This document shows positions 1 to 8,646 of a stretch of DNA of 64,000 bases, piece after piece. A program made the position numbers and the translations under genes. The notes below the pieces were generated by a model. The model ran no database searches and was not told the DNA's origin. It worked only from the letters and a program-made list of their open reading frames with translations. Numbering within the stretch: the stretch's first letter is position 1; the number at the start of each line of letters is the position of its first letter. The stretch comes from Rheinheimera sp. (GTDB taxonomy: Bacteria > Pseudomonadota > Gammaproteobacteria > Enterobacterales > Alteromonadaceae), in contig SSFI01000057.1 of NCBI GenBank assembly GCA_008015325.1, positions 55,633-119,632 on the forward strand, read 5' to 3'.

Positions 1-2
1 GC

Positions 3-242
3 GACAGCAACGACGGCTTTGTCATCGCCCAGCGCGATTTGGAAATTCGTGGTCCTGGCGAACTGCTCGGCACCCGCCAGACTGGCCTCGCCAGTTATCG
101 CATCGCCGATTTAAGCCGTGATCAGGATTTAATCCCGGCGGCGCAACAAACCGCCTTATTGTTATGGCAACAGGACCGCCGCAGCAGCGAAGCCCTGATC
201 CGCCGCTGGCTGGGATATCGGGAAATCTATGCGCAGGCGTGA
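3..242 (+). CDS. recG: ATP-dependent DNA helicase RecG, C-terminal end (partial)
   Basis: Only the last 79 codons lie in the window; the gene starts upstream of base 1. The peptide contains RDLEIRGPGELLGTRQTG, the conserved stretch that follows the second helicase domain of RecG, then a helical tail ending in GYREIYAQA. RecG is a cytosolic branch-migration helicase that remodels stalled forks and D-loops. The next gene starts about 70 bp downstream with its own lipoprotein signal, so there is no obvious functional link. Family assignment is firm because the RGPGE(L/V)LGTRQ motif is highly specific. Confidence 0.93.
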   Translation, partial: DSNDGFVIAQRDLEIRGPGELLGTRQTGLASYRIADLSRDQDLIPAAQQTALLLWQQDRRSSEALIRRWLGYREIYAQA

Positions 243-315
243 ACACAAACTGTTTAGAACGAATTCATTTTCAAAGCGTTAGCTTATGTTTTTCCCAGCA
301 TCATCCGGAACCTTT

Positions 316-537
316 ATGCGAATTTCAATCATCATCAGCCTGCTGTCCTTACTCGCTTTATCCGGCTGCTCCTCATCCACCATGCAACAACGCAGCAAAT
401 CTGTACTCGGAACTATGGTCACCGGGCAAAAAATCAGTTTTGGCAATACCGCAGAATTCCGGCAAATCCAGCTGCAATGTCGTGGCCAATATCGGCAATG
501 GGAACAAAACCGGGAAATTGCCTGCAGCTGTGGCTGA
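316..537 (+). CDS. small lipoprotein of unknown function
   Basis: A 73-residue product with a classic lipoprotein signal: Arg at position 2, a hydrophobic core and the lipobox LSGC near residue 20, so the mature protein is about 53 residues anchored to a membrane. An in-frame start at 286 would only add a hydrophilic leader, so the ATG at 316 is preferred. The mature part has two Cys near the C-terminus (CRGQ and ACSCG), which could form a disulfide. I do not recognise the family. It sits between recG and a GntR regulator on the same strand with no overlap. Confidence 0.6.
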   Translation: MRISIIISLLSLLALSGCSSSTMQQRSKSVLGTMVTGQKISFGNTAEFRQIQLQCRGQYRQWEQNREIACSCG

Positions 538-604
538 TATCCCGGCATAAAGTCATTTCAGCGCATCCGGATAAAACAGCTGGACCTAAAGCGCCATCTG
601 CTTG

Positions 605-614
605 GTATACTGTA
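605..614. promoter_or_regulatory. GTATAC element upstream of the GntR gene (possible autoregulatory site / -10)
   Basis: The hexamer GTATAC lies about 45 bp before the GntR-family start codon, and TATACT at 606-611 resembles a sigma-70 -10 box. The same GTATAC core sits at the centre of the 12-bp palindrome at 7319-7330 between the divergent hydroxyproline genes. This suggests, but does not prove, that the regulator binds both places. Confidence 0.3.
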
Positions 615-651
615 TTTTTATCGTGTTCCAGCCCAACACCGCGGATGCCTG

Positions 652-1311
652 ATGAGTATCGAATACAAAACCCGTACCCAAGTTGTCGTCGAAGTGATCC
701 GGCAGAAAATTCTGTCCGGCGCCATTAAAGGCGGTGAACCGCTGCGTCAGGCCGCCCTCGCCGAAGAGTTAAATGTCAGCCGTATTCCGGTGCGCGAAGC
801 GCTGCTGCAACTGGAAGCTGAAGGTCTGGTCGAGTTTGAAGCGCATAAAGGCGCCACTGCCACCCGCTTATCGGCCGATCAGGTCACTGAGTTGTTTGAA
901 CTCAGAGCCATGCTGGAAACTGATTTGCTGCGCCGCGCTGTGCCGTTACTGACTGAAGCTGATTTTGCTGCCGCCGAAGTGCTGCGCAGCCAGATGGCCG
1001 ATGCTTATCAACAGCAGGACAGCGCCGGCAGCTGGAGTGTGCTCAATACCCAGTTCCATTTAACCTTATACCGCGCCGCTAACCGGCCCTTAAGTTTTGA
1101 ACTGGTACAGCAACTGCTGACGACGTCTGACCGCTACATTCGCATGCATCTGATGCTGGCTGGTGGTGTACAAAAAGCTGATCCTGAACACAGTGAACTG
1201 CTGAAATTATGCCGCGAAGGCCAGACCGACGCCGCCTGCACCTTGTTGGCTCAACACATTCTCGGCGCCGCTGGTGAAGTGAAACAAATAGTCGCCAGCC
1301 TGAGCAACTGA
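652..1311 (+). CDS. GntR family transcriptional regulator, FCD subfamily (probable hydroxyproline regulator)
   Basis: A 219-residue regulator with an N-terminal GntR winged helix (about residues 8-73, with LAEELNVSRIPVREALLQLE) and an all-helical FCD ligand domain (about 80-210). The FCD metal-binding set is visible as Asn132-x3-His136, His180 and His202. FCD regulators usually sense small organic acids. The nearest catabolic genes, beyond fusA2, are for hydroxyproline, and a GTATAC palindrome of the type bound by FCD regulators sits in their divergent promoter, so I infer it controls them. This rests on proximity and a shared 6-mer only. The start at 652 begins the conserved N-terminus directly. 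Confidence 0.85.
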   Translation: MSIEYKTRTQVVVEVIRQKILSGAIKGGEPLRQAALAEELNVSRIPVREALLQLEAEGLVEFEAHKGATATRLSADQVTELFELRAMLETDLLRRAVPLLTEADFAAAEVLRSQMADAYQQQDSAGSWSVLNTQFHLTLYRAANRPLSFELVQQLLTTSDRYIRMHLMLAGGVQKADPEHSELLKLCREGQTDAACTLLAQHILGAAGEVKQIVASLSN

Positions 1312-1384
1312 TCCAAAGCCCTGCAACAGGATCCTTCGCCCTTCCGTTGTGATTTCAGCCGCTGAGTGGCAGACATTTCAGACC

Positions 1385-1410
1385 GTTACAGCAGTCTTTA
1401 CTGCTGTAAC
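1385..1410. terminator. 10-bp stem hairpin downstream of the GntR gene
   Basis: GTTACAGCAG (1385-1394) and CTGCTGTAAC (1401-1410) form a perfect 10-bp stem with a 6-nt loop, 74 bp after the GntR stop codon. No T-run follows, so it may be a weak terminator or a protein-binding palindrome. Confidence 0.35.
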
Positions 1411-1543
1411 GTGATATTTGCAGCGGCAAAATAAGACAGTTGGGTGAAACTGTCCGGATCATTGCTTTTTTTTCGGGCAAATCGAAATAAAATCCTGTAT
1501 ATTGTCGCCCTATTTTCTAACCCCTAGCTTAATCGAGATGACT

Positions 1544-3643
1544 ATGTCAGCAGATTTATCCTTATACAGAAACATTGGTATCTTCGCTCACGTTGATGCC
1601 GGTAAAACCACCACGACCGAACGTATCCTGAAACTGACCGGTAAAATCCACAAGCTGGGCGAAGTTCACGAAGGTGAATCGACCACTGACTTCATGGAAC
1701 AAGAAGCCGAGCGCGGCATCACCATTCAGTCAGCCGCAGTCAGCTGCTACTGGAAAGGTCACCGCTTCAACGTCATCGACACCCCGGGCCACGTTGACTT
1801 CACGGTTGAAGTATACCGTTCGCTGAAAGTTCTGGACGGTGGTATCGGTGTATTCTGTGGTTCAGGCGGTGTAGAACCTCAATCAGAAACCAACTGGCGT
1901 TATGCCAACGACGCGAAAGTATCGCGTCTGATCTTCGTAAACAAACTGGACCGTATCGGTGCCGATTTCATCCGCGTAACAGAGCAAGTTAAAAAAGTTC
2001 TGGGCGCTCAGCCTCTGATCATGACACTGCCAATCGGCCGTGAAGATACATTTAAAGGCGTAGTAGACCTGCTGAGCGAAAAAGCTTATGTATGGGATGA
2101 TTCTGGTATTCCAGAAAACTTCACTGTTACTGACGTTCCGGCTGACATGCTGGATGACGTTGCCATGTACCGCGAACAGCTGATCGAAACTGCCGTTGAG
2201 CAGGACGATGACCTGCTGATGGCCTACATGGAAGGCGAAATGCCAACTGTGGAACAAGTCAAAGCCTGTATCCGTAAAGGTACCCGTGACCTGGCGTTCT
2301 TCCCAACTTTCTGTGGTTCAGCCTTCAAAAACAAAGGTATGCAGTTAGTGCTGGACGGCGTTGTTGACTATTTACCAGCTCCTACCGAAGTTAATCCGCA
2401 ACCGCTGACTGACGAAGAAGGTAATGAAACCGGCCAATACGCTATCGTATCTGCTGACGAGCCATTCCGCGCTTTAGCATTCAAGATCATGGACGACCGT
2501 TTCGGCGCTCTGACCTTTATCCGGATTTACTCTGGCGTACTGAACAAAGGCGACACAGTTCTGAACTCTTATACCGGTAAGACAGAACGTATCGGCCGTA
2601 TGGTTGAAATGCATGCAAACGACCGTACTGACCTGACCACAGCTCAGGCCGGTGACATCATCGCGCTGGTTGGTCTGAAAAACAACACGCAAACCGGTCA
2701 CACCCTGTGTGATCCAAAAGCACCATGTACTTTAGAACCAATGGTATTCCCAGAGCCGGTAATCTCTATCTCTGTTACGCCAAAAGACAAAGGCGGCATG
2801 GAGAAGATGTCTGTAGCTATCGGTAAGATGGTTGCTGAAGATCCAACGTTCCGCGTTGAGACTGACCAGGATTCTGGTGAAACTATCCTCAAAGGCATGG
2901 GCGAACTGCACTTAGATATCAAAGTCGACATCCTGAAACGGACTTACGGCGTTGAACTGATTGTTGGCCAACCACAGGTTGCTTACCGTGAAACTATCAC
3001 TCGTGAAGTTGAAGACAGCTACACGCACAAGAAACAATCTGGTGGTTCAGGTCAATACGGTAAAATCGACTACCGCATCCGTCCGGGCGAGCCAAATTCA
3101 GGCTTCAAGTTTGTGTCTACCGTAGTTGGTGGTAGCGTTCCAAAAGAATTCTACCCAGCGATCGAAAAAGGTTTCGCTTCTATGATGTCAACAGGCACCA
3201 TGGCTGGCTTCCCGGTTCTGGACGTAGAAGTTGAACTGTTCGACGGTGGTTTCCACGCAGTTGACTCTTCAGCCATCGCGTTCGAAATCGCTGCCAAAGG
3301 CGCATTCCGTCAAACGATGCCAAAAGCTGGTCCACAGCTGTTAGAACCAATCATGAAAGTCGACGTCTTCACACCAGAAGACCACGTTGGTGACGTGATC
3401 GGTGACTTAAACCGTCGTCGCGGTATGATCTCTGGTCAAGAGTCTGGCGCAACTGGCGTACGCATCAAGGCAACAGTGCCGCTGTCAGAGATGTTCGGTT
3501 ACATCTCTACGCTGCGGACTATGACTTCTGGCCGTGGCCAGTTCTCTATGGAATTCGACCACTACGCACCATGCCCGTCTAACGTGGCTGACGCAGTGAT
3601 CGCGAAAGAGAAAGAAAAGAAAGCTGCCGCTGCTAAGAACTAA
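1544..3643 (+). CDS. fusA2: elongation factor G, second copy type (FusA2)
   Basis: A 699-residue translational GTPase. The N-terminus carries the G1 loop AHVDAGKT, then DTPGH (G3) and NKLD (G4); the EF-G domain II-V signatures ([27 protein letters not shown]) follow to the C-terminus. The sequence style ([26 protein letters not shown]) matches the extra EF-G of Vibrio and Shewanella rather than the copy in the str operon, and no rpsL, rpsG or tuf is nearby. EF-G drives ribosomal translocation or, for some paralogues, ribosome recycling. ATG codons at 1538 and 1544 are both possible; 1544 has the better Shine-Dalgarno spacing and gives the usual MSADLS start. Codon use is noticeably more optimised than in the neighbours, suggesting high expression. 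Confidence 0.93.
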   Translation: MSADLSLYRNIGIFAHVDAGKTTTTERILKLTGKIHKLGEVHEGESTTDFMEQEAERGITIQSAAVSCYWKGHRFNVIDTPGHVDFTVEVYRSLKVLDGGIGVFCGSGGVEPQSETNWRYANDAKVSRLIFVNKLDRIGADFIRVTEQVKKVLGAQPLIMTLPIGREDTFKGVVDLLSEKAYVWDDSGIPENFTVTDVPADMLDDVAMYREQLIETAVEQDDDLLMAYMEGEMPTVEQVKACIRKGTRDLAFFPTFCGSAFKNKGMQLVLDGVVDYLPAPTEVNPQPLTDEEGNETGQYAIVSADEPFRALAFKIMDDRFGALTFIRIYSGVLNKGDTVLNSYTGKTERIGRMVEMHANDRTDLTTAQAGDIIALVGLKNNTQTGHTLCDPKAPCTLEPMVFPEPVISISVTPKDKGGMEKMSVAIGKMVAEDPTFRVETDQDSGETILKGMGELHLDIKVDILKRTYGVELIVGQPQVAYRETITREVEDSYTHKKQSGGSGQYGKIDYRIRPGEPNSGFKFVSTVVGGSVPKEFYPAIEKGFASMMSTGTMAGFPVLDVEVELFDGGFHAVDSSAIAFEIAAKGAFRQTMPKAGPQLLEPIMKVDVFTPEDHVGDVIGDLNRRRGMISGQESGATGVRIKATVPLSEMFGYISTLRTMTSGRGQFSMEFDHYAPCPSNVADAVIAKEKEKKAAAAKN

Positions 3644-3658
3644 TTAGCCGTCAGTGAC

Positions 3659-3685
3659 AAAAAACCCGCGAAAGCGGGTTTTTTT
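3659..3685 (+). terminator. rho-independent terminator of fusA2
   Basis: AAAACCCGC, a GAAA tetraloop, then GCGGGTTTTTTT, starting 15 bp after the fusA2 stop codon. The flanking A and T runs make it potentially bidirectional, so it may also end the hydroxyproline operon running towards it. Confidence 0.9.
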
Positions 3686-3735
3686 ATGTCCGAAGCGAGC
3701 TGGCTGATCTTGGACTTCAGCGCGGGGCTTTGTAT

Positions 3736-5277
3736 TCAGCTGCCAAAGTTCTGCCAGCAGACAGGGCGGACAAAACGCTGATAAGCCGCGGCACCGACCG
3801 CCGTAAAACGCGAGTCTGTGCTGGCCGGAAAAGGGCCGCCGTGCTGCATCGCACTGCAAACTTCCACTCCGGTCGGCATTTGATTACGAATGAGCCGGCC
3901 ACAACAATCAGCAAGCGCAGGTAACAATGGCTGCAGCGCCTGTAAATCCTGATCTGTGCCATAGACAGTGCAGGTCAGCTGACCTTTGAGCGTCGGCAAA
4001 ATCGCCTTTAGCTCCGCCATCGTGCGGTAACGCACCAGCACTGTCGCAGGCCCAAACACCTCATGCTGTAACTGCGGCAATTCATGCCAGCGTGTGACGT
4101 CGGTAATAAACAGCCGTGGCAATACCTGACAGCCTTTTTCCACCAGCGCCGACTGCCCTTCAGCCAGCTGTGTGACACCTGGCAAGCCATGGAGTACCGC
4201 GCAGCTGTGCCGGTAACCTTCGGCGATTTTTGCCGTCAGCAAAGTCACCAGCGAAGTGGCAGTGAAACTGCCGGCGAGCATATCCAGCATAGCGCCGGTT
4301 TCTGGCAGATCCGGAATAAACACCAGACCTGGCCGGGTACAGAACTGGCCATTGCCCTGCAGCACCGACTGCGCCAGCGCCGTGGCAAATGCGGCCCCAT
4401 GCAGCGCCAGCTGTTCTGGCAATAGCAGCAACGGGTTTTGCGAGCCCAGTTCGCCGTAAAACGGCACCGGCACCGCACGCTGCTGAATGAGTTTTTGAAA
4501 ATGCAGCCCAAGCTGTTCTGAACCGGTAAAAGCCACGGCTTTGATCACCGGATGCTGTAACAGCTGCGCCGAAAAATCATGGCGCTGGGCATACGCCAGC
4601 TGAAACACTCCGGCCGGCAAATCACAGGCCAACCGGGCTTTTTCAATCGCCTTCGCCACTAAGGCCGAAGTCGCCGGATGGGCGTTGTGCGCTTTGACAA
4701 TGACCGGACAACCGGCTGCCAGCGCACTGGCGGTATCGCCCCCACCCACCGAAAACGCCAACGGAAAATTACTGGCGGCAAATACCAGCACAGGCCCAAG
4801 CGGCACAGTATCGAGTCTGAGTTCAGGGGCCGGCAATGGTACACGCTCTGGCTGCGCCGGCAGATAAGTGCTGGGCGCCGGCTCGTCCAAAAGGGTGGCA
4901 AACAGCCGCAGCTGATTGCAGGTGCGGCCACGCTCGCCTTCCACCCGCGCCTGCGGTAACGCCGTCTCCGCCATCACAGTCTCAATCAGCCTGCTTCCGA
5001 GTGCCTCAATCTCCGTCGCGATTTGGCGTAAAAATGCGGCACGCGCCGCACGGCTGCACTGACGATACTGAGCAAAAGCAGCTTGTGCGCTCTGCATCAG
5101 CGCCTGCAGCTCTGCGGTGCCGGCTTCGGGGAAAGTCCAGGGCAAAGCACGGTTTTCGGCTGGCATATAACTGTGAAATTCTGCGTTCGCTTCGCCTTGC
5201 CAGAGCCCGTTAATCAGGTGGCGGCCGGCGAATGGTGTGTTGCTATCTTGCAACTCAAATAAGGAATGATTGGGCAT
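3736..5277 (-). CDS. alpha-ketoglutarate semialdehyde (2,5-dioxovalerate) dehydrogenase
   Basis: A 513-residue aldehyde dehydrogenase. The oxyanion Asn170 (AASNFP), general base Glu276 (YGELGSQ) and catalytic Cys313 (GQFCTRPG) are all present, and the GELGSQNP and FSVGGGDTASALAAGCPV stretches are typical of 2,5-dioxopentanoate dehydrogenases. The reaction is 2-oxoglutarate semialdehyde plus NAD(P)+ to 2-oxoglutarate, the last step of hydroxyproline breakdown. Its ATG overlaps the stop codon of the upstream epimerase gene by one base (TAATG), indicating translational coupling. Aldehyde dehydrogenases of this class also serve sugar-acid pathways, but the neighbours fix the role here. Confidence 0.9.
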   Translation of the reverse strand: MPNHSLFELQDSNTPFAGRHLINGLWQGEANAEFHSYMPAENRALPWTFPEAGTAELQALMQSAQAAFAQYRQCSRAARAAFLRQIATEIEALGSRLIETVMAETALPQARVEGERGRTCNQLRLFATLLDEPAPSTYLPAQPERVPLPAPELRLDTVPLGPVLVFAASNFPLAFSVGGGDTASALAAGCPVIVKAHNAHPATSALVAKAIEKARLACDLPAGVFQLAYAQRHDFSAQLLQHPVIKAVAFTGSEQLGLHFQKLIQQRAVPVPFYGELGSQNPLLLLPEQLALHGAAFATALAQSVLQGNGQFCTRPGLVFIPDLPETGAMLDMLAGSFTATSLVTLLTAKIAEGYRHSCAVLHGLPGVTQLAEGQSALVEKGCQVLPRLFITDVTRWHELPQLQHEVFGPATVLVRYRTMAELKAILPTLKGQLTCTVYGTDQDLQALQPLLPALADCCGRLIRNQMPTGVEVCSAMQHGGPFPASTDSRFTAVGAAAYQRFVRPVCWQNFGS

Positions 5278-6278
5278 TAACGCACCTCAAAACCAAAAGC
5301 ATAAGGGTCGGTGTCATCGACACGGATTTGATTAGCGCCATAAACATGGGCCCAGCCGGCGATGGATGGGAACATGGCGGCAATACCGGCGACTTCGGTC
5401 GCCGCTTCCACCACACCGGTGAACTGGCTGCCGATGATACTTTCATGGACAAAACGGTCGCCGACTTTTAAATCGCCGCGGGCATACAGCTGCGCCATCC
5501 GTGCGCTGGTGCCGGTGCCACAGGGCGAACGATCGATAGCGCCATCACCATAAAACACCGCATTGGCAGCATCAGAACCCGACGTTTTCGGCTGGCCGGT
5601 CCATTGCACGTGGCTGATGCCGGCAATACTGGCGTCAAGCGGATGCACACAGGAATAATGTTGATTGGCGATGCTGCGCACCACGGGGCTCCAGCGCAAT
5701 ATATCGGCGGCGCTCCAGTGCTCAAGGCCAGGGAAATTGGCCTGCGGTTCAACAATCAGATAAAAATTACCGCCATAAGCCACGTCAAATTTGATCAGGC
5801 CAAGGCCGGGCACGTCGATTTCGCCGCCTTTGATCGCCAGAAATGACGCCACATTGCGAATTTTCACCGATGTAACTTTGTCGCCGTCGCGCTGATAGCT
5901 GATACGAACCTGCCCGGCCGGCACATCTAACAGCAGCTGGCCTGGGACTTTGGGTATGATGAGACCCGCTTCCAGCGCCGCCGTGACAGTACCGATAGTG
6001 CCGTGTCCGCACATCGGCAGACAGCCGCTGGTTTCGATAAACAGCACTGCAGCATCGGCATCGCTGCTGCACGGTGGATACAAAAATGCGCCGGACATCA
6101 TGGCATGGCCACGCGGTTCAAACATCAGCGCCTGCCGGATCCAGTCAAACCGGGCGAGAAAATCCAGCCGTTTTTCGCTCATAGTCTGACCGTTCAGCTG
6201 CGGATGACCGCTGGTCACCAGCCGCACCGGATTACCACAAGTGTGGGCGTCGATACAAAAAAAGGTACCTTTTAGCAT
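5277..6278 (-). CDS. 4-hydroxyproline 2-epimerase (proline racemase family)
   Basis: A 333-residue proline racemase-family enzyme. Both catalytic cysteines are present, Cys90 in PMCGHGTIG and Cys253 in SPCGTGTSAR. This separates it from trans-3-hydroxyproline dehydratases, which have Thr in place of one of them. It should interconvert trans-4-hydroxy-L-proline and cis-4-hydroxy-D-proline, the first step of the pathway. The open frame extends about 67 codons upstream over the neighbouring gene, but the ATG at 6278 has an AGGAG 6 bp before it and starts the conserved KGTFFCIDAHTCGNP block, so it is preferred. It lies 35 bp after the deaminase gene and is coupled to the dehydrogenase. Confidence 0.92.
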   Translation of the reverse strand: MLKGTFFCIDAHTCGNPVRLVTSGHPQLNGQTMSEKRLDFLARFDWIRQALMFEPRGHAMMSGAFLYPPCSSDADAAVLFIETSGCLPMCGHGTIGTVTAALEAGLIIPKVPGQLLLDVPAGQVRISYQRDGDKVTSVKIRNVASFLAIKGGEIDVPGLGLIKFDVAYGGNFYLIVEPQANFPGLEHWSAADILRWSPVVRSIANQHYSCVHPLDASIAGISHVQWTGQPKTSGSDAANAVFYGDGAIDRSPCGTGTSARMAQLYARGDLKVGDRFVHESIIGSQFTGVVEAATEVAGIAAMFPSIAGWAHVYGANQIRVDDTDPYAFGFEVR

Positions 6279-6313
6279 GCTGCTGCTCCTGAAAACCGCG
6301 TGGACCGGGACTG

Positions 6314-7270
6314 TTATTGATTCAGCAAACGCTGATAGTGGCTCAGATCCGGCCGGCTCGCGAGCGCATCTGCCACAACTTTTTCCACATAAGCGCGTTC
6401 TTCGCCAATCAGCGTCAGCCGTGGCAGACGTACCTGCTCGCTGCCACGCCCGACCAGCTGTTCCGCAAACTTGATGCATTGCACCAGGGTCGGAATCGTA
6501 TCGAGCCGCAGCAATGGCATAAACCAGCGGTAAATTTCACGCGCCTCTTTTAAGTAACCGGCACGGGCCAGTGCGAATAACGTCACAGATTCGCGCGGAA
6601 ACACGTTAGTGAGACCAGAGATCCAGCCAGTGGCACCGAGCAGCACTGATTCGAGTGCGATATCGTCAACGCCACAGAAAATAATAAAACGCTCGCCAAA
6701 ACGGCTTTGCAGCTCAGTGATGCGGCGCGTGTCGGTGGTGGATTCTTTAATAGCGACGATATTCGGCTCTTCCGCCAGAATAGCCGTCATCTGCAGATTG
6801 ATATCGACGCCATAACTGACCGGATTGTTGTAAATCATGATCGGCAGTTGGGTGGCGCGGGCGACCGTCTGATAATGCACCAGCACTTCGCGGTCGGTAC
6901 CGCGGTAGACCACCGCCGGCAGCAGCATAATGCCGGACACACCAATTTGTTCGGCAGCCTGTACATAGGTCACTGCATCTGTTGCGCTATGCTCAGTACA
7001 ACCGGCGATCACCGGAATACGGCCGGCGACGGTTTGCACTGTATGACGCAAAAATTCCAGTTTTTCCGCCGCGCTCAAAGACGCATTTTCGCCGATAGTG
7101 CCCAGCGCAATAATGCCATCGATGCCATCTGCAATCAGCTGCTCCAGCATGCGCTGATTGGCAGCAAAGTTAATAGACCCATCGGCATGGAACTGAGTGG
7201 AAATTGCCGGGAACACACCAGCCCATTGCGGGCGATTGGCCATAACCGGGGTAGATAAAGCAGCAGACAT
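6314..7270 (-). CDS. 1-pyrroline-4-hydroxy-2-carboxylate deaminase (DapA/NAL family)
   Basis: A 318-residue class I aldolase-like protein with the DapA signatures GTIGENASLS, the Tyr in MIYNNPVSYG and the Schiff-base Lys in IVAIKESTTD. In hydroxyproline clusters this family deaminates 1-pyrroline-4-hydroxy-2-carboxylate to 2-oxoglutarate semialdehyde, the substrate of the dehydrogenase at 3736. The ATG at 7270 is chosen because an AGGAG precedes it; an upstream in-frame start would remove that site from the leader. It is the first gene of the leftward operon. On sequence alone it could be a dihydrodipicolinate synthase or another lyase; the context decides. Confidence 0.88.
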   Translation of the reverse strand: MSAALSTPVMANRPQWAGVFPAISTQFHADGSINFAANQRMLEQLIADGIDGIIALGTIGENASLSAAEKLEFLRHTVQTVAGRIPVIAGCTEHSATDAVTYVQAAEQIGVSGIMLLPAVVYRGTDREVLVHYQTVARATQLPIMIYNNPVSYGVDINLQMTAILAEEPNIVAIKESTTDTRRITELQSRFGERFIIFCGVDDIALESVLLGATGWISGLTNVFPRESVTLFALARAGYLKEAREIYRWFMPLLRLDTIPTLVQCIKFAEQLVGRGSEQVRLPRLTLIGEERAYVEKVVADALASRPDLSHYQRLLNQ

Positions 7271-7318
7271 CACAGCACTCCTGAAATACAAATTGACGAA
7301 TCATTCGATATTTAGGAT

Positions 7319-7330
7319 ATTGTATACAAT
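7319..7330. promoter_or_regulatory. 12-bp palindrome in the divergent hydroxyproline promoter (putative GntR operator)
   Basis: ATTGTATACAAT is a perfect palindrome midway between the divergent starts at 7270 and 7357. Its TTGTATACAA core has the GT-N2-AC form typical of FCD-type GntR operators. A TATAAA 4 bp to the right could be the -10 of the dehydrogenase gene, so a bound protein would block that promoter. Confidence 0.6.
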
Positions 7331-7356
7331 CTTATAAAAGCAAGAGAAATCGATAA

Positions 7357-8634
7357 ATGAATACTGAGTCAAACCCTGGCATTGCGGTGATTGGCGCTGG
7401 CATTGTCGGCCTGACGACAGCCCTGCAGCTGCAGCGCGCCGGCCAGCCGGCTGTACTGCTGGACGCACAGGGTCCCGGCAGCGGCTGTTCCCAGGGCAAT
7501 GCCGGTCATTTCGCCACAGAACAGGTGTTTCCGCTGGCATCCATCGCGGTGTTACGACAACTGCCGGCCATGCTCCTGGACCCGACAGGCCCGCTGCGAC
7601 TGCGCGCCGGTTACTTTTTTAAAGCCTTGCCATGGCTGCTGCGGTTTGTTGCCAACGTGCGCCCGGCCAGGCAACAAGCCCTGCAGCAGGCGCTGACAGC
7701 ATTAAACGAGCAAGCGCTGCCGGCCTGGCAACGGCTGTTGCCGCAAGCAGCAGCGACAGACTTAGTACAGTTTCGCGGTGCCTTGCTGGTATCAGAACAA
7801 CCCGGTTTAATCAATCTGGCCCAGACGTTTAGCCAATACCGCGACGCCGGCATCAGTGTGAAATGGCTGGAGCAAGAAGCCTTGCGCACACGTGAACCTG
7901 CGCTTGGCAATGCGGTGCTGGGCGCCATCGAGTTTCCGGAGGTGGCGCACACGGTGGACCCATATGAGTTGTGTTTGCGGCTTTATCAGCAGTTCGTCGC
8001 TTTGGGCGGCCGCTTCTGCCAGCACCAAGTGCAGCGCATCCGGCCATGCAACAACGGCTATCAGCTGGAACTGATGCCAGAGCCGAATATTCCGCAATCA
8101 GGCCCCGGCGAACTGACGCTGCAGGTCAGCAAGGTGGTGATCTGTGCCGGTGCTGCATCGCATCAGTTATGTGCAGGTCTGGGTTATCAGGTGCCGCTGG
8201 AGGCAGAGCGCGGCTACCATCTGATGACGCAAAGCCGGCCGCTGCAAAGCCCGGTCAGTTCGCTGGAGCGCAAGTTTATTATGACGCCGATGCAACACGG
8301 GCTGCGGCTGGCCGGTACTGTGGAATTTGCCGGCATCAACAGCACACCGGACTATCGCCGGGCCAGTGTGTTATTACAACATGCCAATCAGCTGTTGGCA
8401 GAACCCACTGCGGCTAATCCGGCGCTGGAACCCTGGGCCGGCAACCGCCCGTCATTGCCGGATTCGCTGCCGATATTAGGGCCCGCGCCGCGCCATCCCG
8501 GGGTTTATCTGAACTTTGGCCATCAGCATCTGGGGCTGACCTGGGCGGCGCTGACTGCCGAAATCACCAGTACCCTGCTGCAGGGACAGACGCCAGGGAT
8601 TGATCTGAGGCCCTACCGCATCAACCGGTTTTAG
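7357..8634 (+). CDS. FAD-dependent D-amino acid dehydrogenase, probable cis-4-hydroxy-D-proline dehydrogenase
   Basis: A 425-residue DadA-like flavoenzyme. The N-terminus has the dinucleotide-binding motif VIGAGIVGLTTALQLQRAG, followed by the GSGCSQGNAGHFATEQ flavin contact region; the C-terminus has GHQHLGLTWA. It probably oxidises cis-4-hydroxy-D-proline made by the epimerase to 1-pyrroline-4-hydroxy-2-carboxylate and passes electrons to the membrane chain. It is transcribed divergently from the other three pathway genes across the palindrome at 7319. No dedicated hydroxyproline transporter is visible beside it. General D-amino acid dehydrogenase activity is the main alternative. Confidence 0.87.
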   Translation: MNTESNPGIAVIGAGIVGLTTALQLQRAGQPAVLLDAQGPGSGCSQGNAGHFATEQVFPLASIAVLRQLPAMLLDPTGPLRLRAGYFFKALPWLLRFVANVRPARQQALQQALTALNEQALPAWQRLLPQAAATDLVQFRGALLVSEQPGLINLAQTFSQYRDAGISVKWLEQEALRTREPALGNAVLGAIEFPEVAHTVDPYELCLRLYQQFVALGGRFCQHQVQRIRPCNNGYQLELMPEPNIPQSGPGELTLQVSKVVICAGAASHQLCAGLGYQVPLEAERGYHLMTQSRPLQSPVSSLERKFIMTPMQHGLRLAGTVEFAGINSTPDYRRASVLLQHANQLLAEPTAANPALEPWAGNRPSLPDSLPILGPAPRHPGVYLNFGHQHLGLTWAALTAEITSTLLQGQTPGIDLRPYRINRF

Positions 8635-8646
8635 CGCGATCAGTGT

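Noticed and set aside
1502..1543. TTG start giving a 14-residue extension of EF-G
   Set aside because: The added residues have no counterpart in EF-G, and the ATG at 1544 gives the normal N-terminus.
4084..4960. Long plus-strand frames across the aldehyde dehydrogenase gene
   Set aside because: They are antisense shadows of a well-supported gene and lack ribosome sites and family motifs.
5277..6479. Extended 400-residue version of the hydroxyproline epimerase
   Set aside because: The extra N-terminal part overlaps the deaminase gene in another frame, and the internal ATG at 6278 has a clear AGGAG.
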